This document shows positions 31,701 to 44,900 of a DNA stretch of 64,000 nucleotides, piece after piece. Positions within the stretch are counted from its first letter, which is position 1, and each line of letters opens with the position of its first letter. The stretch is from the NCBI GenBank assembly GCA_942159475.1, contig OW804094.1:131674755-131738754 (forward strand). Reading direction: 5' to 3'. The translations under genes were made by a program, and so were the position numbers. The DNA is from Sthenelais limicola. Lineage: Eukaryota > Annelida > Polychaeta > Phyllodocida > Sigalionidae. The notes under the pieces are model-generated. The model was not told the origin of the DNA. It ran no database searches and worked only from the letters and a program-made list of their open reading frames with translations.

Positions 31701-34680
31701 GCAACAGACCTTCAACTGCTATAGGTTACTTATAGGCTGAATAAACATCTTAAAACAAACAAACTTCAGCTAAGGGCTTTCTCGGTGAACATACATCTTA
31801 CGGCGGTGAGGGTCTTAAATTAGATCACCTCATTGTACAAAAATGCCTTCTCTTTGTGCTTAGAGCGCTTGAACGGATTCTATTTAAATATGGGATTGTT
31901 TGTGATCCGTACAGTCTGCCAAATCATGCATGACGATTTTTTGCTACCGCAATGGCACCTCAGATCCATTATGCAAAATGGATCCGCGCAAACTACATTG
32001 GGCTTATATTAGACTATATCTGCCTTCAGACAGTTGTTGCCCACAAAATCCTAAATATTGTGTGACAAATTTGGACAAATCCGTCAGAAATGAGGCAGAA
32101 ATACCATCAAATTATTCACAGATGGGGGGGGGGGGGAGAGTGGTCGAAAGGACAAAATATTATGATATCCTATTGAAAAATGATTTATACAAAAGAGGGG
32201 AGAAAATGGTTCCAGATGCGGCACAAGTTTACTAGTTAAACTGTTGAAAAGCGATCGACCCCGAACACGTACATAAGCCTGCAACCAATAACAAGTTTCG
32301 TTACCAGCCTTTCCACATTCTATTAATATATGACTACTCAAGTACAATTGATTGTGTTCCTGAAAACGACGCTAAAATAAGTTTGTGGGACTGAAGTTAG
32401 GCGAACAAGCGAATGCACCACTTGATCCGAATTATACAAAAGCAAGTAACAATGATAATTAATCGTTTCTAGCTACAGCTCGTCGTCAACAAATTCGCCC
32501 TGTCATAAGCAATTCCCAATTAATCCCATGCCACTATCAGTCCCAAGTGTTTTACTTTCTGCCAAAAGTAAAGCTAGGGGGAAAGCGTTTCCTTCATAAT
32601 TCTATTTCATGAAACGAGTCCATATAAAAATAATGATGTACCACTATTTAATAAAGTGTATTATACCGCAGTGTCCTGCCATCTATGTGTATATATAATA
32701 TGTCAGTCATCGGTGACAACCTGAACAATGCTCAAACCTTTAAATGTAGTAATCTTGATGATTGAAATTGTAAAACTAACAACTCTATGATTGAATTATC
32801 CATGATTCTTTTAGTTGAATTTTAACAGGCATAATATATCCTCCTTGAACAAAGGGGCACGTATATAACCCATAGGGTTGAACCCCAATAAACAAATTCA
32901 AATCTCAAGCCTCCCGTCTTCTTTGTTTTGGGTCATTCCCTCCGTCTTCGACAAAAAAAGGAAATAGTGAAGGTAAAGATGCTAGATGTGAAATTACCAA
33001 TACATAGTTCACTCTATATCTTGACATCCCTGTGATTTTACTCAATCGTGAACACGCAAGGGAACATTTCCTCTTGACGGCGTGTCTCTTCCAATGCAAC
33101 CGGGAATTGTATGTTATTGTTTTTGAGGGGGTATTGTTATACCTTATGGTTACATAAGAGGTCGTATCTAAAATTTTAATTTCGTATAACAGCACCTTTA
33201 ATTGTAAAGTAGGTCTATACATAAAATCTAAACGCCGTGTGAATTAATTTCAGAGAATTTCAATATAATATATCTCCTTTTCACATTATAAATTATATCT
33301 ACTATTTTCAATCAATAGGAAACCTTTTCTATTCATATCTGCCCCTCAAAATGCCTATGTCCAATGACATGAAATATCATGTTTATGTTGTACGGAAAAC
33401 GTGGTCATATTAACCCAATAGGTTTCACTTTACTTTACTGACACACTTAATGTGGTAAATGTAAGTATACCGTACCTATATGTGTAGGCCTATATACATT
33501 TGGGACGGGAAAAACGACATAATTATGGCATATTTTGATTTTTTAAAAATGTGTATAGTAATATACAATATATTCAGATACTAATTTGTCATGTCTTTCG
33601 AGTGTTAGAAATCCAATGGCAGTATTTTTTGAAAGAACAATTTGTGTGACCGTTTTCTCAAACCAATTTTGTGTGGCCGTTTTCTGAAAACCAATTATGT
33701 GGAGCTGTTTATATGAAAACAATCAATACGCCCACGTGTGAAAGCCCAGTTTGAGAGCTAGAAAGTGGTAAGACGGTTTCACCCAAACCCGACCTTCAAA
33801 GCCCTCGTGACCAAAGCCAATTTCTTCCTCGTACGGTGGCTCAATCTTCCCAAATATAATGTGTTACACCAATGATATTCATGCAGATATTGGATACGTA
33901 TGCGGCGACATTTTTTAAGGAATTGTTGTGAAAGAAAACATATAAGCACCAAATAAACATCCTCCCTGTTTAACGTTGTCCCCCTTCCTTCCTAAAGTTA
34001 TAAAATCTTTAAGCAAAGGAAATTCCGAATGACTGAACACTGCTTTTATCTATATTAATCGAGTGGTCAAAAGAGGATTAGAAATCGGTGTCTAGGTGAC
34101 CTGGCGTTGTAATGTTATCAGGGTGATTTGTCACAGCAAATATTGTTGGAGGATGACCGAAATGAAGTGCGTGACTATTCTCGTTTAAATCCTTGTTGAT
34201 AGGTTGATGTTATAACTCGCCCATCGCTTGGCAATCTATAAAATCGCAAAGAAAGGCAAAGGCGCATGGGTCACCTATTATCCTTTATAAACAGCATTAC
34301 CTGTACTACAAGTCGGAAGAGTTGGTGCGAACACTCATACTATTCCAATAACAATGGAGCAAATATTGGCTTGAAGGAGAGCTGCTTGGATACTCAGATG
34401 CCCAAACAAGTATTTAACTCAATGCTTTACTCTATATATTCATTACATGTTTATCCAGAATTAATTATTTTTGACCAATTCTACCGAAATATAAACCTTG
34501 ATTGGTACAAGGCATTAAGAAAGCACAGACTACTTCAACCATAGAAGCAAGAAACCGCCTCGCCATTATTTCTAATATAAATATGTACCCGTGCATACAT
34601 TGATTGTTCTCCCTATGAAAGATCATGTAATGAACGGTAGCGTCAATTAATCGATTACAACTAATTGAGCCACCGTTGAT
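28720..34680. other. About 6 kb without a recognised gene
   Basis: AT-rich intergenic DNA between the receptor and the cyclin gene. Short frames on both strands show no motifs or splice context. A G-homopolymer occurs near 32126-32137 and a degenerate triplicate of about 35 bp (ccgttttct-aaaccaatt) near 33645-33705. Nothing else is supported. Confidence 0.5.
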
Positions 34681-34688
34681 GGCTTTAT

Positions 34689-34846
34689 CACGTGGGTCAT
34701 CGATGTAGTAAAGGGCGGGAAGGCGGGCAGGTATAAAAGGGCCTTTGCCCCGTAGGTATTCAGAACCTTTCAAGAACCGCTAATACGACGATTTGAACGA
34801 AGACATCCAAGCTTCGTAACTTGCAGAACTTCTAGACTATTTCCAA
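34689..34846 (+). promoter_or_regulatory. Cyclin gene promoter and untranslated first exon
   Basis: A TATA box (TATAAAA, 34732-34738) lies about 25-30 bp before a likely start site near 34760. Just upstream are GC-box and E2F-like sequence (GGGCGGGAA around 34713-34721, repeated ggcggg at 34722) and an E-box CACGTG at 34689-34694. This is a plausible set for a cell-cycle gene. The transcript would run to a donor gtgagt at 34847 and join an acceptor (tttcag, 35111-35116), giving an untranslated exon 1. Motifs are seen; function is inferred. Confidence 0.55.
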
Positions 34847-35147
34847 GTGAGTTCATTTTCATTTAGCAGTCTGTCTATGTGGCCTACTGCACCTGAATGT
34901 TTAACATTTTTTCAGCTGTTGTACCTCTACTTTGCCATCGGACTCTTCACATATTTATTTCTGCACGGTATATAAGTGGCCTAGCCTATATTCATTGACT
35001 TTGGTGACTTGAATTTGATATGCGAGTTATAGGAAGCGGTGTCTTCATTCCCAGCTCGTGCTTTGGTGCTGTTGAATAGAGATTTGGTTATCGTACATCA
35101 ATTGCTTCCATTTCAGGATCGTAATTTGAAACCCGAAACTTGACAAA

Positions 35148-38100
35148 ATGATGAATGTAGTGAATGCCAGTACCACCCACAGCTTGGCTGAGGGTCCTGC
35201 TGCCAAGAAGTCCCTGGACGACTTCTTCAGTCAGGTAATAAGAATTGTTTGGCTTTTCAATTGCATTGCTCAAGAGCACAATCAACTGCTTGATTATTGG
35301 GTTGGAGGTGGCCATTGACCGTTTGGTCATATTGGTCCATTTTCAATTGCCCCGTATCGTTACTTGACAGGATTGAAGATCTATTACTCAAGTGAATTTA
35401 GTATACAAATATGACTTTGTAGGCCCTACGCCGCGCATGTGGACATTTTGTATGTGGTGACCATGCAATTCATTGCTATACTTCTGTTATCCAGCTCGTG
35501 AGGAAACCATTGATGGGACGCAATACCATTGATCATGGACAACTTGATAGAGTTGCAGCAAAGGCTTCCACCTTCGTGGTTAGCAAGAGCAAGGATTACA
35601 TCAAAGCCACAAAGCGTAAGTACCTTCCCATTATGTATGTCATAGTTCATTATACCTGGACGACTTTGTTTCAGTTTCTATCCGGTACTGCTCATATTTG
35701 CCAAAATAGTATTGTATTTCATTAATTGCATCGAAGACCAGACCAGTGGCACTGTTCAAAACTTCGGTTAGCTGGAGCGTGGCAACATCCGGTTACCTTT
35801 TCAGGCCCCCACTGTTATGCCAACTGCTATGCCACTTTTTCTACAATTTGTCTTTTAATGTATTCCATTATTCGGCCATCAGTGGCGTACATGATATCGG
35901 ATCTAAGTAATGTCAACATTATGTGCATATAATCATTGAATAAATGTTAGAAAACTGTATTGTGGTGTACTCGTGGACAATTACATACCTCGTAAGCCCA
36001 GAAGCAAAGGGGCTGTTATTCTGCAAGTAGCCCACTGGGTACTTCATACTACGGTATTTTTAAAAATATAAATTGGTCTTGGATTCATACCGCGGTTAGT
36101 CAACAGGTACTTCATACTATGGTATTTTTTTCCAATATAAACTGCCTGTAATATAGCTAATCAACGAATAAGCTAATGTATTTTGTTTACCTACGATTAC
36201 CTGTTACCATGTGTAATCCGAACAGTAACTTTGGGAGGGCCTACAGCTATGGACACATTAGGTCCATACTAATAATTACCGTCCTGCCTTGATCAGTTAG
36301 GTGGACTAATACAGCCGGGAAGATTATAATGTAAATTTTGATAACATTGGCGAATCATGACTTCAAAACTATTTTTTCTTCAGCCAAAAGTGTCCTCTCC
36401 AAGAAGCCTGCCAAAACGGCCTTTGCAGTGCCCCTTCCAAAGACACACGCTGAACCAGTTCCCGGTGAGCTTTACTGTAGGCTACTAGGAAAAGCCAGAT
36501 TATATGATTATCCCAAACATTATAATGTTGTAATGTAATAGCTTGAATGGCAAATGTAGACTACTTTATTGACAGTTTTGTTTCACTATGGTTAGGGTTA
36601 CCTTTATATGATTAGACTAGTCAACCCTTTGGTATGCGTGACGTAATAGGAAGTTTGTAATTGTTTAATAATATAAGCTGAACTTGTATGTAATTAGCGC
36701 ATGACAAGAATGACGTTGTGTTTTCAGCAATCCCTATCAAGCTCATCGCTGATGTCCCTGAAAATGTCACGCAGATTGATATTCTTGGATCCTCCAGCTT
36801 CAACTGCCCGATTTATGCTCAGCCAATTGTCGACTATAATTTGGTCAGTAATTAAGCTGTACATCTTAATCTTATCCAGCGTTACAACTCAACATCTGAC
36901 TTCATTAACACTTTATCATTTCATAAAATGTTGGGGTTTTTTGTTCAAATTTATTTCCATATTACAAAGCACATCTCAATTTGCGTTTGATTTTCATAAT
37001 TTCATTTTTTTAATTGAAAAAAAAACTGTCGATGTTTGCGTTTAAGGAGAGGGAGAAGAGGTTCGCGCTCAAGCCCGACTTCCTTGAGACCTCAGCTATC
37101 ACACCCAAATCCCGGTCCATCCTTGTGGACTGGTTGATTCAAGTGCAGGTACTATTGTTTTATGCCGACACTTTTCTTAATTTATGCATATATTTAATAA
37201 CTCACAATTTGAAACTCGCATCAAATACTTATTTCACATTCCCTGCCCTCTCCTTTCAGTCTCATGCTGATATTTCCACCGAGTCTCTACATATTGCCAT
37301 TGCCTTGCTCGACCGAATGTTGACCAAACGCAATGTGTCATTACAAAAACTTCAGCTCATTGGAGTAGTCTGCCTTTTCATTGCCTGCAAAATCAACGAG
37401 CGATTCCCACCAGAGGTATGTTAATTCCAATCGCTCGGCTCTGCTATTAATTCCTTAATGTTCTTAATGGTCGAGTCACGCTTTGACATTATAGGGTGGT
37501 GGTAGTAGTATATGGAAATACGTCCTTGGCACTGGGCCTAGGGTAGTAGTATATCAAATTGCATCTATGGCCCTGGCTCGTAGTGTGGGCTAGGCATGTG
37601 TTAACGGCGAGTGGTTGGTTTGATTGCAAATAAAACTAACTGATAATACCTCAACATGCTACTCCATGGTCGCTACCTATATCATATGATCTCCCGTGTA
37701 TACCGTAATATGAACATATCAGGCCTATGTCTAGGAACATACAGGAAGACTGGAAATCGTTTAAAGATGTACATCTGTTTGTACATTAGGTACAAATGTT
37801 TTATTGAATATATTTCAGATCCAGGAATTGCTCCGGCTGACTGAGAACGCCTACAATAAGTCGGATTTGCTAGCCGCAGAACGTCTCGTCCTGAAGACTC
37901 TTGGCTTCGATCTTCTGTTGCCAAACCCAATGGTATTCGTGGACAGACTAACGCAAGCCAGCAAGGATCAAATGGGGGATCAATGGAGACAGGTTGGTGT
38001 CACTAAATATCTTTTTATCATAGTGCGAGTTTTCCTGATTCAGCGACCATGAGCATCTGTCGGTATAGGTATTTTCTCGCGGTGTTTTCAGTTTGTAAGA

Positions 38101-38892
38101 AATCAATTCATTTCTGTTCATGAACGGCGCATCCTGCCACACTGTTAATATAGTAGGGGCTTAAGCTTATCACAGCATATTAGCCAATATAGGTTGTACA
38201 GATGTCTTACGGTCTTTATTTTCTAGGTGCAAGCTATGGCCCACTACATTTTGCAGTTGGGACTCACAGACGCTCGTTTCTCAGCTCTCCTCCCGTCTCA
38301 GCGCGCTTCTGCCGCCTTCTGGGTGGCACGCAAGCTGCTGTTGCCCCCTGTCGTGAAGACCTGGAACCCCAGCCTACAATGGTACTCTAGCTACAGCCAA
38401 GAGAGCCTTACAGAGGTTACTGCCTTCCTAGCCAAGATCATCCTCAAAGCTCCTCAAAGCAAATTCCAGGTGATTATTCATATTCGAATTTCTCATATGG
38501 TTTATAAAACTATATTCATAGGATCAGCTCAGTGCTGCCCCTGTGCACCTTCTACCATAATGATTGCAACTTACTACATGTAATGCCAGTCCACCTGGTG
38601 GTAGAGGAATAAACCTCCATAGCATCAATCCAACCATGTGTTTCACAGCCTTAAATAATCCCACCTCAAATTTGTTCAATGATCACTGATCTAGCATACA
38701 TAACTGATAAATAAGTCTGGCTTGTTAATGCCTACCTGTCCGTTGCCCCATTGATAACCAATAAACTAAACATTGTTTCATCTATTCCAGGGTGCTCGCG
38801 TGAAGTATGCCAGCAACAGTCGCTATGGACGCATCAGCCACCATTCTTCTCTGGACAACCTCTACGTGCTCCGCTCGATAGCTAGCCAATAA
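35148..38892 (+). CDS. CCNB: G2/mitotic-specific cyclin B, divergent
   Basis: Regulatory subunit of the mitotic cyclin-dependent kinase. Nine coding exons: 35148-35234, 35495-35615, 36384-36464, 36728-36843, 37047-37148, 37260-37415, 37819-37992, 38227-38469, 38791-38892; all GT-AG with matching phases, 393 residues. Two ATGs in tandem start the frame. The N-terminal region is basic and low-complexity, with a destruction-box-like RKPLMGRNT at residue 32, the degron recognised by the anaphase-promoting complex in B cyclins. The N-terminal cyclin box begins around residue 136 (FALKPDFLE, then SRSILVDWLIQVQ) and continues through LQLIGVVCLFIACK and ERFPPEI; the C-terminal cyclin fold spans the last three exons and ends with KYASNSRYGRIS, matching the B-cyclin C-terminal KYASS block. 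The hydrophobic-patch MRAIL is SRSIL here and the usual KYEE is KINE, so it is a divergent paralogue. A cyclin A-type identity is less likely. Confidence 0.92.
36045..36150. repeat. Short duplication in cyclin intron 2
   Basis: acttcatactacggtatttt near 36045 recurs as acttcatactatggtatttt near 36108, each followed by an A/T run and aatataaa. About 63-bp offset. Confidence 0.65.
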
Positions 38893-41800
38893 GGGCATCC
38901 ATTTTCACTGACAAGTGCTTAAAGTGATTGTCTTCCAGAGACCAAGGGCGTGTAACTGAACTCAGCATCAGCGATTTGAGACTTATATCGTTCAGACACA
39001 CATTCAGGTTTTACTATTTCTCTTACTTCGTCTAATGGTATATTAGTCTATATTATATCTGCACTTGAAGGCTTTAGAAGGCTTTCAAGATACCAATGAC
39101 ATCGCTTGTACAATGCACAACGTGCACGCCTTTGGGTATCTGAAACGTCACTGAAAAAATGAACGTCGTGATCTTATATCTTGATATAAATGTGATGGAA
39201 CTATTGTTCCTCGGTTTTTAGACTGGTTTTTACCTATATACAATTATTCGAGCCTTTTTATGCCTTTACAGTTCGGTTCTGAGATCGTTACCTTTATTGT
39301 TATTCAATTATTGTTGACTTGTAAAATATGTATAAAAAGCAGCAAAAGTAAGCATGAGCGTGAACTAATTATGCATGCGTGTATAGGATGTAACCTGGTA
39401 ATAGGCTAGCCCTAGGCTTTACCTATTGGTGTATATTGGTAACCGATTGATCAAATCAACTTGTATATATTCTCATACTTATATATTCTCATACTTCATA
39501 CTTCATAGCAGTAGCGCAATTCAAATGTACAGATCGTCTTCAGCTTGTAGATATATCTATCATACGTGGTGGAAACTTCAGCAAAAAATTGCAAAAACTC
39601 CTAAAATTCCAAAAATATTTTATGGATAATGGAATCGTACTTAGATTCTACAAAAATTCGTGAAAAAACATTTTAGCTCCCAGGACTGAAGAGATCTATG
39701 GTATTGAATCGTGATATGTAGGCTATGGCAAAAAATCAAAAATATTTTAACGTGAATATGCATCAAACAAACAAAACGTGTAATATTTAAATAAATTTGT
39801 ACCGGTACTTTTGCTTAAGGGGTTAATAAATACATGAACAAACTATATATTGTGCCTGTCGTTGTCATTAATTTTTAACAATGTGGAAATTTCATTACCA
39901 CACTGGATGTTCCTACTTGACCACGATATTGTCAATTATCCCCAATACTGAGAATTAAGAGCGCTCCGCAACTTAAATTGGCTCCCTTAAATCTCCTCGA
40001 TGAATCTCTGGAACTATGTTTGCTTAATACATATGCCGTTAAAATTTCGAATGTAATATACTGAAGGGTACGGCATCACTACTGGTCCATTCAAGAGCAC
40101 TTTGCACTGGTATTTGATCCCAAGGATCTAATAACATTGGAAATATCTCAGTTCCTTCCTTCAGTCATTAATTTTACTGAAGTATTTCAATGGCTCGCCG
40201 AAATCCGAATTCCTCTCCGGTCCCCTTTCTTTCGGCCGGATTTATTTCAAATTCTTCTAAAGATAACGGCAACAACGATGTTATAAATTATGCGTGTCTA
40301 GTAATATACCGACATTTTCCTGATTTCCGGAAAACATTTGGAGTATTCATTGCATTCTCAAATTTGGCAACATACTTAAAGCTGACCGCAAACTCCCAGA
40401 CCAAGAGACAAACGAAGTAACTTGGGCAAGTTCACTGGACAAGTGTGAATTAACTGGCGTACCAGGAATGTTAACAGAACTGTAGACTATTAAAGTAGAG
40501 GTATATAAGAGACCATAATTATAAATATAGACTCAGTCTCTTGTCGCCGACACCAGTATTTTCCCTTCCAAAAGATTAATTCGAAAAATAATAGTATTAT
40601 ACAAGTCACTCTGAAATGCTAAGTCACTCTGATAAGGTTGAATACCAAGTCACTCGCAGGAGAATAAGAAAGTTATATTTCGGCAACTAAGAAAGTTATA
40701 TTTCGGCAACTAATATACTCAAGTCTCTGGACACCAGTATTTCCCCATCCAAAAGATTGGTTAAAATGGATGGTTAAAAGTCCCCAAATTCGAAAAATAC
40801 TAGACTGAAATACGAAGTCACTGCGATAAAGTCACTGCGATAAAGTAATATATATCAAGTCACTCGCAGGAGAATAAGAAATGGTTATATTTAAATCACC
40901 CAAATACCACTCTAATGCAAAAACATGGCTTGAATGTTCAGAACCGGATCTCCTTTCGCAAATATCCACAAGGGTTCGCAACAAGCGGCGATTGTCGCGA
41001 GGCTTGCAACAAGCAGCGGTTATCGTGAGTCACACGTTAAAGTTGTCCCCACTCCCTCTTAGCTATATCCTCCCTGGTTAAGCTAGTTATAGTTTATGGC
41101 AGGGTAATTATAGAGCGGGGATTTCTCTGTCGAGGTGTGGAAGAAGGCATATTCCATTAGTCCCTGTTAATCAGTTCACATCACTATAAAACGCAGCTGG
41201 GCTTGCATTCCCTGACCCAATTTAGGGGGGGGGAGGAAGTTCCTCCTGTCTTAGATTTAATTCTCTCCCCTCCAAGCCAGGCCATAATAGCACATATCAA
41301 GTAGGCGACGTTTAATGGCACTTAAAATAATAAAATGACGCCTAAATGAATCCCCTTCGATCTCCCCCTCCCCCTTCCCTATAAAGGAAAGGAGCGCTAA
41401 ATTATAACTACCTACCTTCTTATCAATCCTTATCGAGCCGGAAGTAGGGAAAACAAAGACTTTAATTGTCTAGTTCCACGAGGATTTATTAACGACCTTA
41501 TATATACTAGCAAGGGTCCATGTAAACTCCATGCCATTTTTGCTACAACTATACGATAATACCTTAAGGTAAAGCTACTAAAACTAAAACAAACCTCGGC
41601 GTAAAGTATATCTGAAATCCAGTTCCAGACTATCACTAGAGGAATGAATGCCGATGTAAGTCTTTAAAGAACAAACACTTCTTATAGAAGTTGCAGGCGA
41701 AATCAACAGGGGAAATATGTAATACTGGTGTTCTCGTGTTAGTAAGAATACCTTTTTAAAATAACCAGAACAATTGTTTTCCCATACTTTTATGGCGCAG

Positions 41801-41929
41801 AATATGGGTTCTTCTAAAGAAGTCATCTCTGGTGCTTGAAAACCCGAGTTCATCACAAGTTTGACCTAAGGATGGTCACACACACACTCTTCTCACTCAA
41901 TGTTGTAGTCAAAGCGCATCGCCTTAATT
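38893..41929. other. Intergenic region between cyclin and UNG, repeats only
   Basis: The cyclin 3' UTR occupies the first part. No gene is recognised in the rest. A direct repeat lies at 40547-40885. UNG transcribed from the other strand would terminate in here; a minus-strand AATAAA (tttatt on the plus strand at 41485-41490) is a distant candidate signal about 440 bp after its stop. Confidence 0.5.
40547..40885. repeat. Direct repeat with short internal duplications
   Basis: gacaccagtattttccc-tccaaaagatt at about 40550 recurs at about 40730, and in both copies it is followed by ttcgaaaaata, aagtcactc or aagtcactg motifs and aagtcactcgcaggagaata. Inside the copies, aagtcactctg, agaaagttatatttcggcaa and agtcactgcgataa are each duplicated. 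Offset about 180 bp. Confidence 0.75.
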
Positions 41930-44900
41930 TCAACACTCAGGAAGGCGCTTCCAGTCAATGGGTTTTTTGCTGTGTTCCTTCAAGTACTTGTTGCACTTAC
42001 TGAAATGTTTGCACCCAGACCACCCACGATGTGCAGAAAGTGGTGACGGATGGACTCCCTTCAAAACCAAGTGTTTTTTCTGAAATAAAAAACAAATTAA
42101 AAGATATATACGATCCGAAGAAAATAGCGCACTGAAAAAGGGTACTACTATGTAAGTACCGAATCGTCGGTCCGGGCCCTTACACTAAAAACGCCCAAGC
42201 ATGAATTTATTCCCCTTCCTTATTTTTTTCAGATTTGATGTTTGCCATCCCTTGATTTAATCTAAGATATTGTGAAATGGCAGCAGCCCAAGCTAAAGAA
42301 ATGAGAATACTCTAAGATGAGAGTTTACATACTATATTTAAATAATAGGATTTGGGATTTCTTGATTTTGTAATTAATAACATGTATTTTGTGGCATATA
42401 AGATATTATAATACTAGTTATTCATTTATTTCAGGTTAATGGTGATGGATCTATTTTTGCTCTTTGTATTTGTAGTATGTAAAACGCTAAGAAATATTTA
42501 ATGACTTCGGCGTAAAGACAACACTCATGTCTAACATTTAGATACCTTGTCAATTTGAGCTCCTTTTTTCTGGGCATAGCCTCCCCACAGCACGAAAACC
42601 AGTCCTTGTCTATTCTTATTGAGCCAGGAGATGATGGCGTCAGTGAACTTTTCCCAGCCTTTGCCTTGGTGGGAGTTAGCTTGGTGCGCCTTCACAGTCA
42701 GACATGCGTTCAGCATCAGGACACCTATAGAAGGAAAACATCTTCTATGTCATAATGGTATAATAGGATATATTGTTATAAGAGTCAAAATAATAGTATT
42801 TTGTAGACAGTTCGTCCTTTTGACGATTCACTCATTTAAGTTATTATTAACTTTCTGGAGATGTGATCTCAGGTGATGATTCGCCCCTCTGGCGATTCGC
42901 CTTTCTTTCTCTAATATCATAGGACGAATGTACTTGTATGACGAATGTATTCTCTGGCGAATGCACCAAGAGTACCTGAGGCATTGTATTGTACTTGATT
43001 GGCCTGCTTATGGTCCGCACTTTTGCTATAAAAGCTTGTGATTGTTATGACAGAATCAGAATAAAACTGGCTGCTAACTTAGACTGGTTATCCTTATTCT
43101 GCCAACCTCCTAGTCGATTAAGTTCACTAAGAAGTATCCTCACTAGTAATTGGCGATTCAACTATCAGGCGAGAAGCAACTAAGAACGCAGACGAACGAA
43201 TCTCTAAATCTTTATTAAGAGCGAATATCACATAGACGAAAAGTACAATGGCGTATTCTACATCTCCATCACTCGAACACCTGTGGGATGACCAACCCCA
43301 AGGGGAAGACCCCTTTCATCTAATGAGTCAGCAACTGGACGAAAGGCGAAACCGTATCAATATATATAATGTAATACTATGGAAGAAATGGAAGCACAAA
43401 AATGTGTTATTGGAGAACCTTACCTTGTTCGGCCCAACCTGTCAGGTTTCCATGTCCAGGGTGCTCGAATCCTTCGATGTCAGCCGACAATTCTTTGTAC
43501 ATATTCAGCAAACTGTTAAAGTAGAACCAGTATACAAAACATATAATCAATTTCATTTATGACAATACCAACGAGAGGAAAAGCATGAATGATATGGAAT
43601 TTGGGACCAGGTACGGTAAACGTTAACGGTTAAGTACGTGTTACACAGCAGATTGTATTACAGTATATGACTGGGGACGGGGTAAAGAAAGCAGAGTAAT
43701 ACTAAGAGCGACCACGGAGTAGCAGCATTTGTGGTCACGATACTCTGCTATCAGCCCCTTGGACTGCGGTTGTATTCTACCGTGGAGAGGTCTTTCTAAC
43801 ACCCCGCCCTCGACCGGCCCAGTGCCATGCCCATATATGCAATTCAATGCACTACTACCCGAGTATCAGTCGGTGTTGCCACCTATACCTAACTATTTGA
43901 AACCTTTACATAAGGGCTGGTTTACCTGGGAGGTGGTCGAATGCCTTTCTGTACGCTGAAACTAAGTCCGTGAGCTTGTCCGGTGCCATGATACGGGTCC
44001 TGTCCGATGATAATCACTTTCACCTGCAAAAATACAGGTAATCAATTACACACTGAAAGTATAAAGCTAACAAATTTCACCTGCAAAACAATCGTTATAT
44101 TCAAATAGATAATTAACCAAATTATTTTGAAAATATACACGCATAAATTTGATGTAAAGCTGTAGTGTATAACCCAAATACAATTGTCATTATTGATCCC
44201 TACAGATAAACAAGACTTACTTCTTTAATATCGCTCATGCGCGTGAAGGTGAATACTTGGTCAGGGGGTGGGAAGACCGTACCTTTCTGCCTTTCTCCTT
44301 CAACGAACTTGGCGAGCTAATAGGGGTAAAATGATAAAATCAGTATTTAAATTCTTAACTAAAAATAGGCCTTTACATTCTTTTGATATTTTTTTTTAAT
44401 TCTCACTATATGTAATATATAGGTATATATGTAATGACCCGGGGAATTTGCATGAGGAGCAGAATAAACAAAGAGTAAGTCTAACTAATATTTATACTCT
44501 AATTTGTTACAAATTCATTTACAGCGTGGAACATTTATTTATCTTTTGAACTACACACTCATAAATGGTGTAGATCTAAATATATCTCAATACTTCCATT
44601 TGAAGTAAGGTATGAAAATCAGCTCCAACTTGGGGAGAACAGCAAGAACTAGGCGTGTGTTGCATACGAGCCCTTAGTGTGCGCACCCAAGAAGAAAATG
44701 AGCGCAATAACATAATCTTTACAACCGTGTGTAGTATAGGAAAAGTGTGGAAACTACATACAATGTGACCAAGAACATTAATATAAACGATTATGTAACA
44801 GTGTTCCTCAGTACGTTACTTCAACGTACCTGGAAAAGGCAACTTTAACCCGAACAATTGCATATTTTATCAAATTTTCTTCTAAAAGATTGATTCTTAA

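Noticed and set aside
43248..43562. 104-codon plus-strand frame as a gene
   Set aside because: Its second half is the antisense of UNG exon 6 and the intron; only the first 40 or so codons could belong to a gag fragment.
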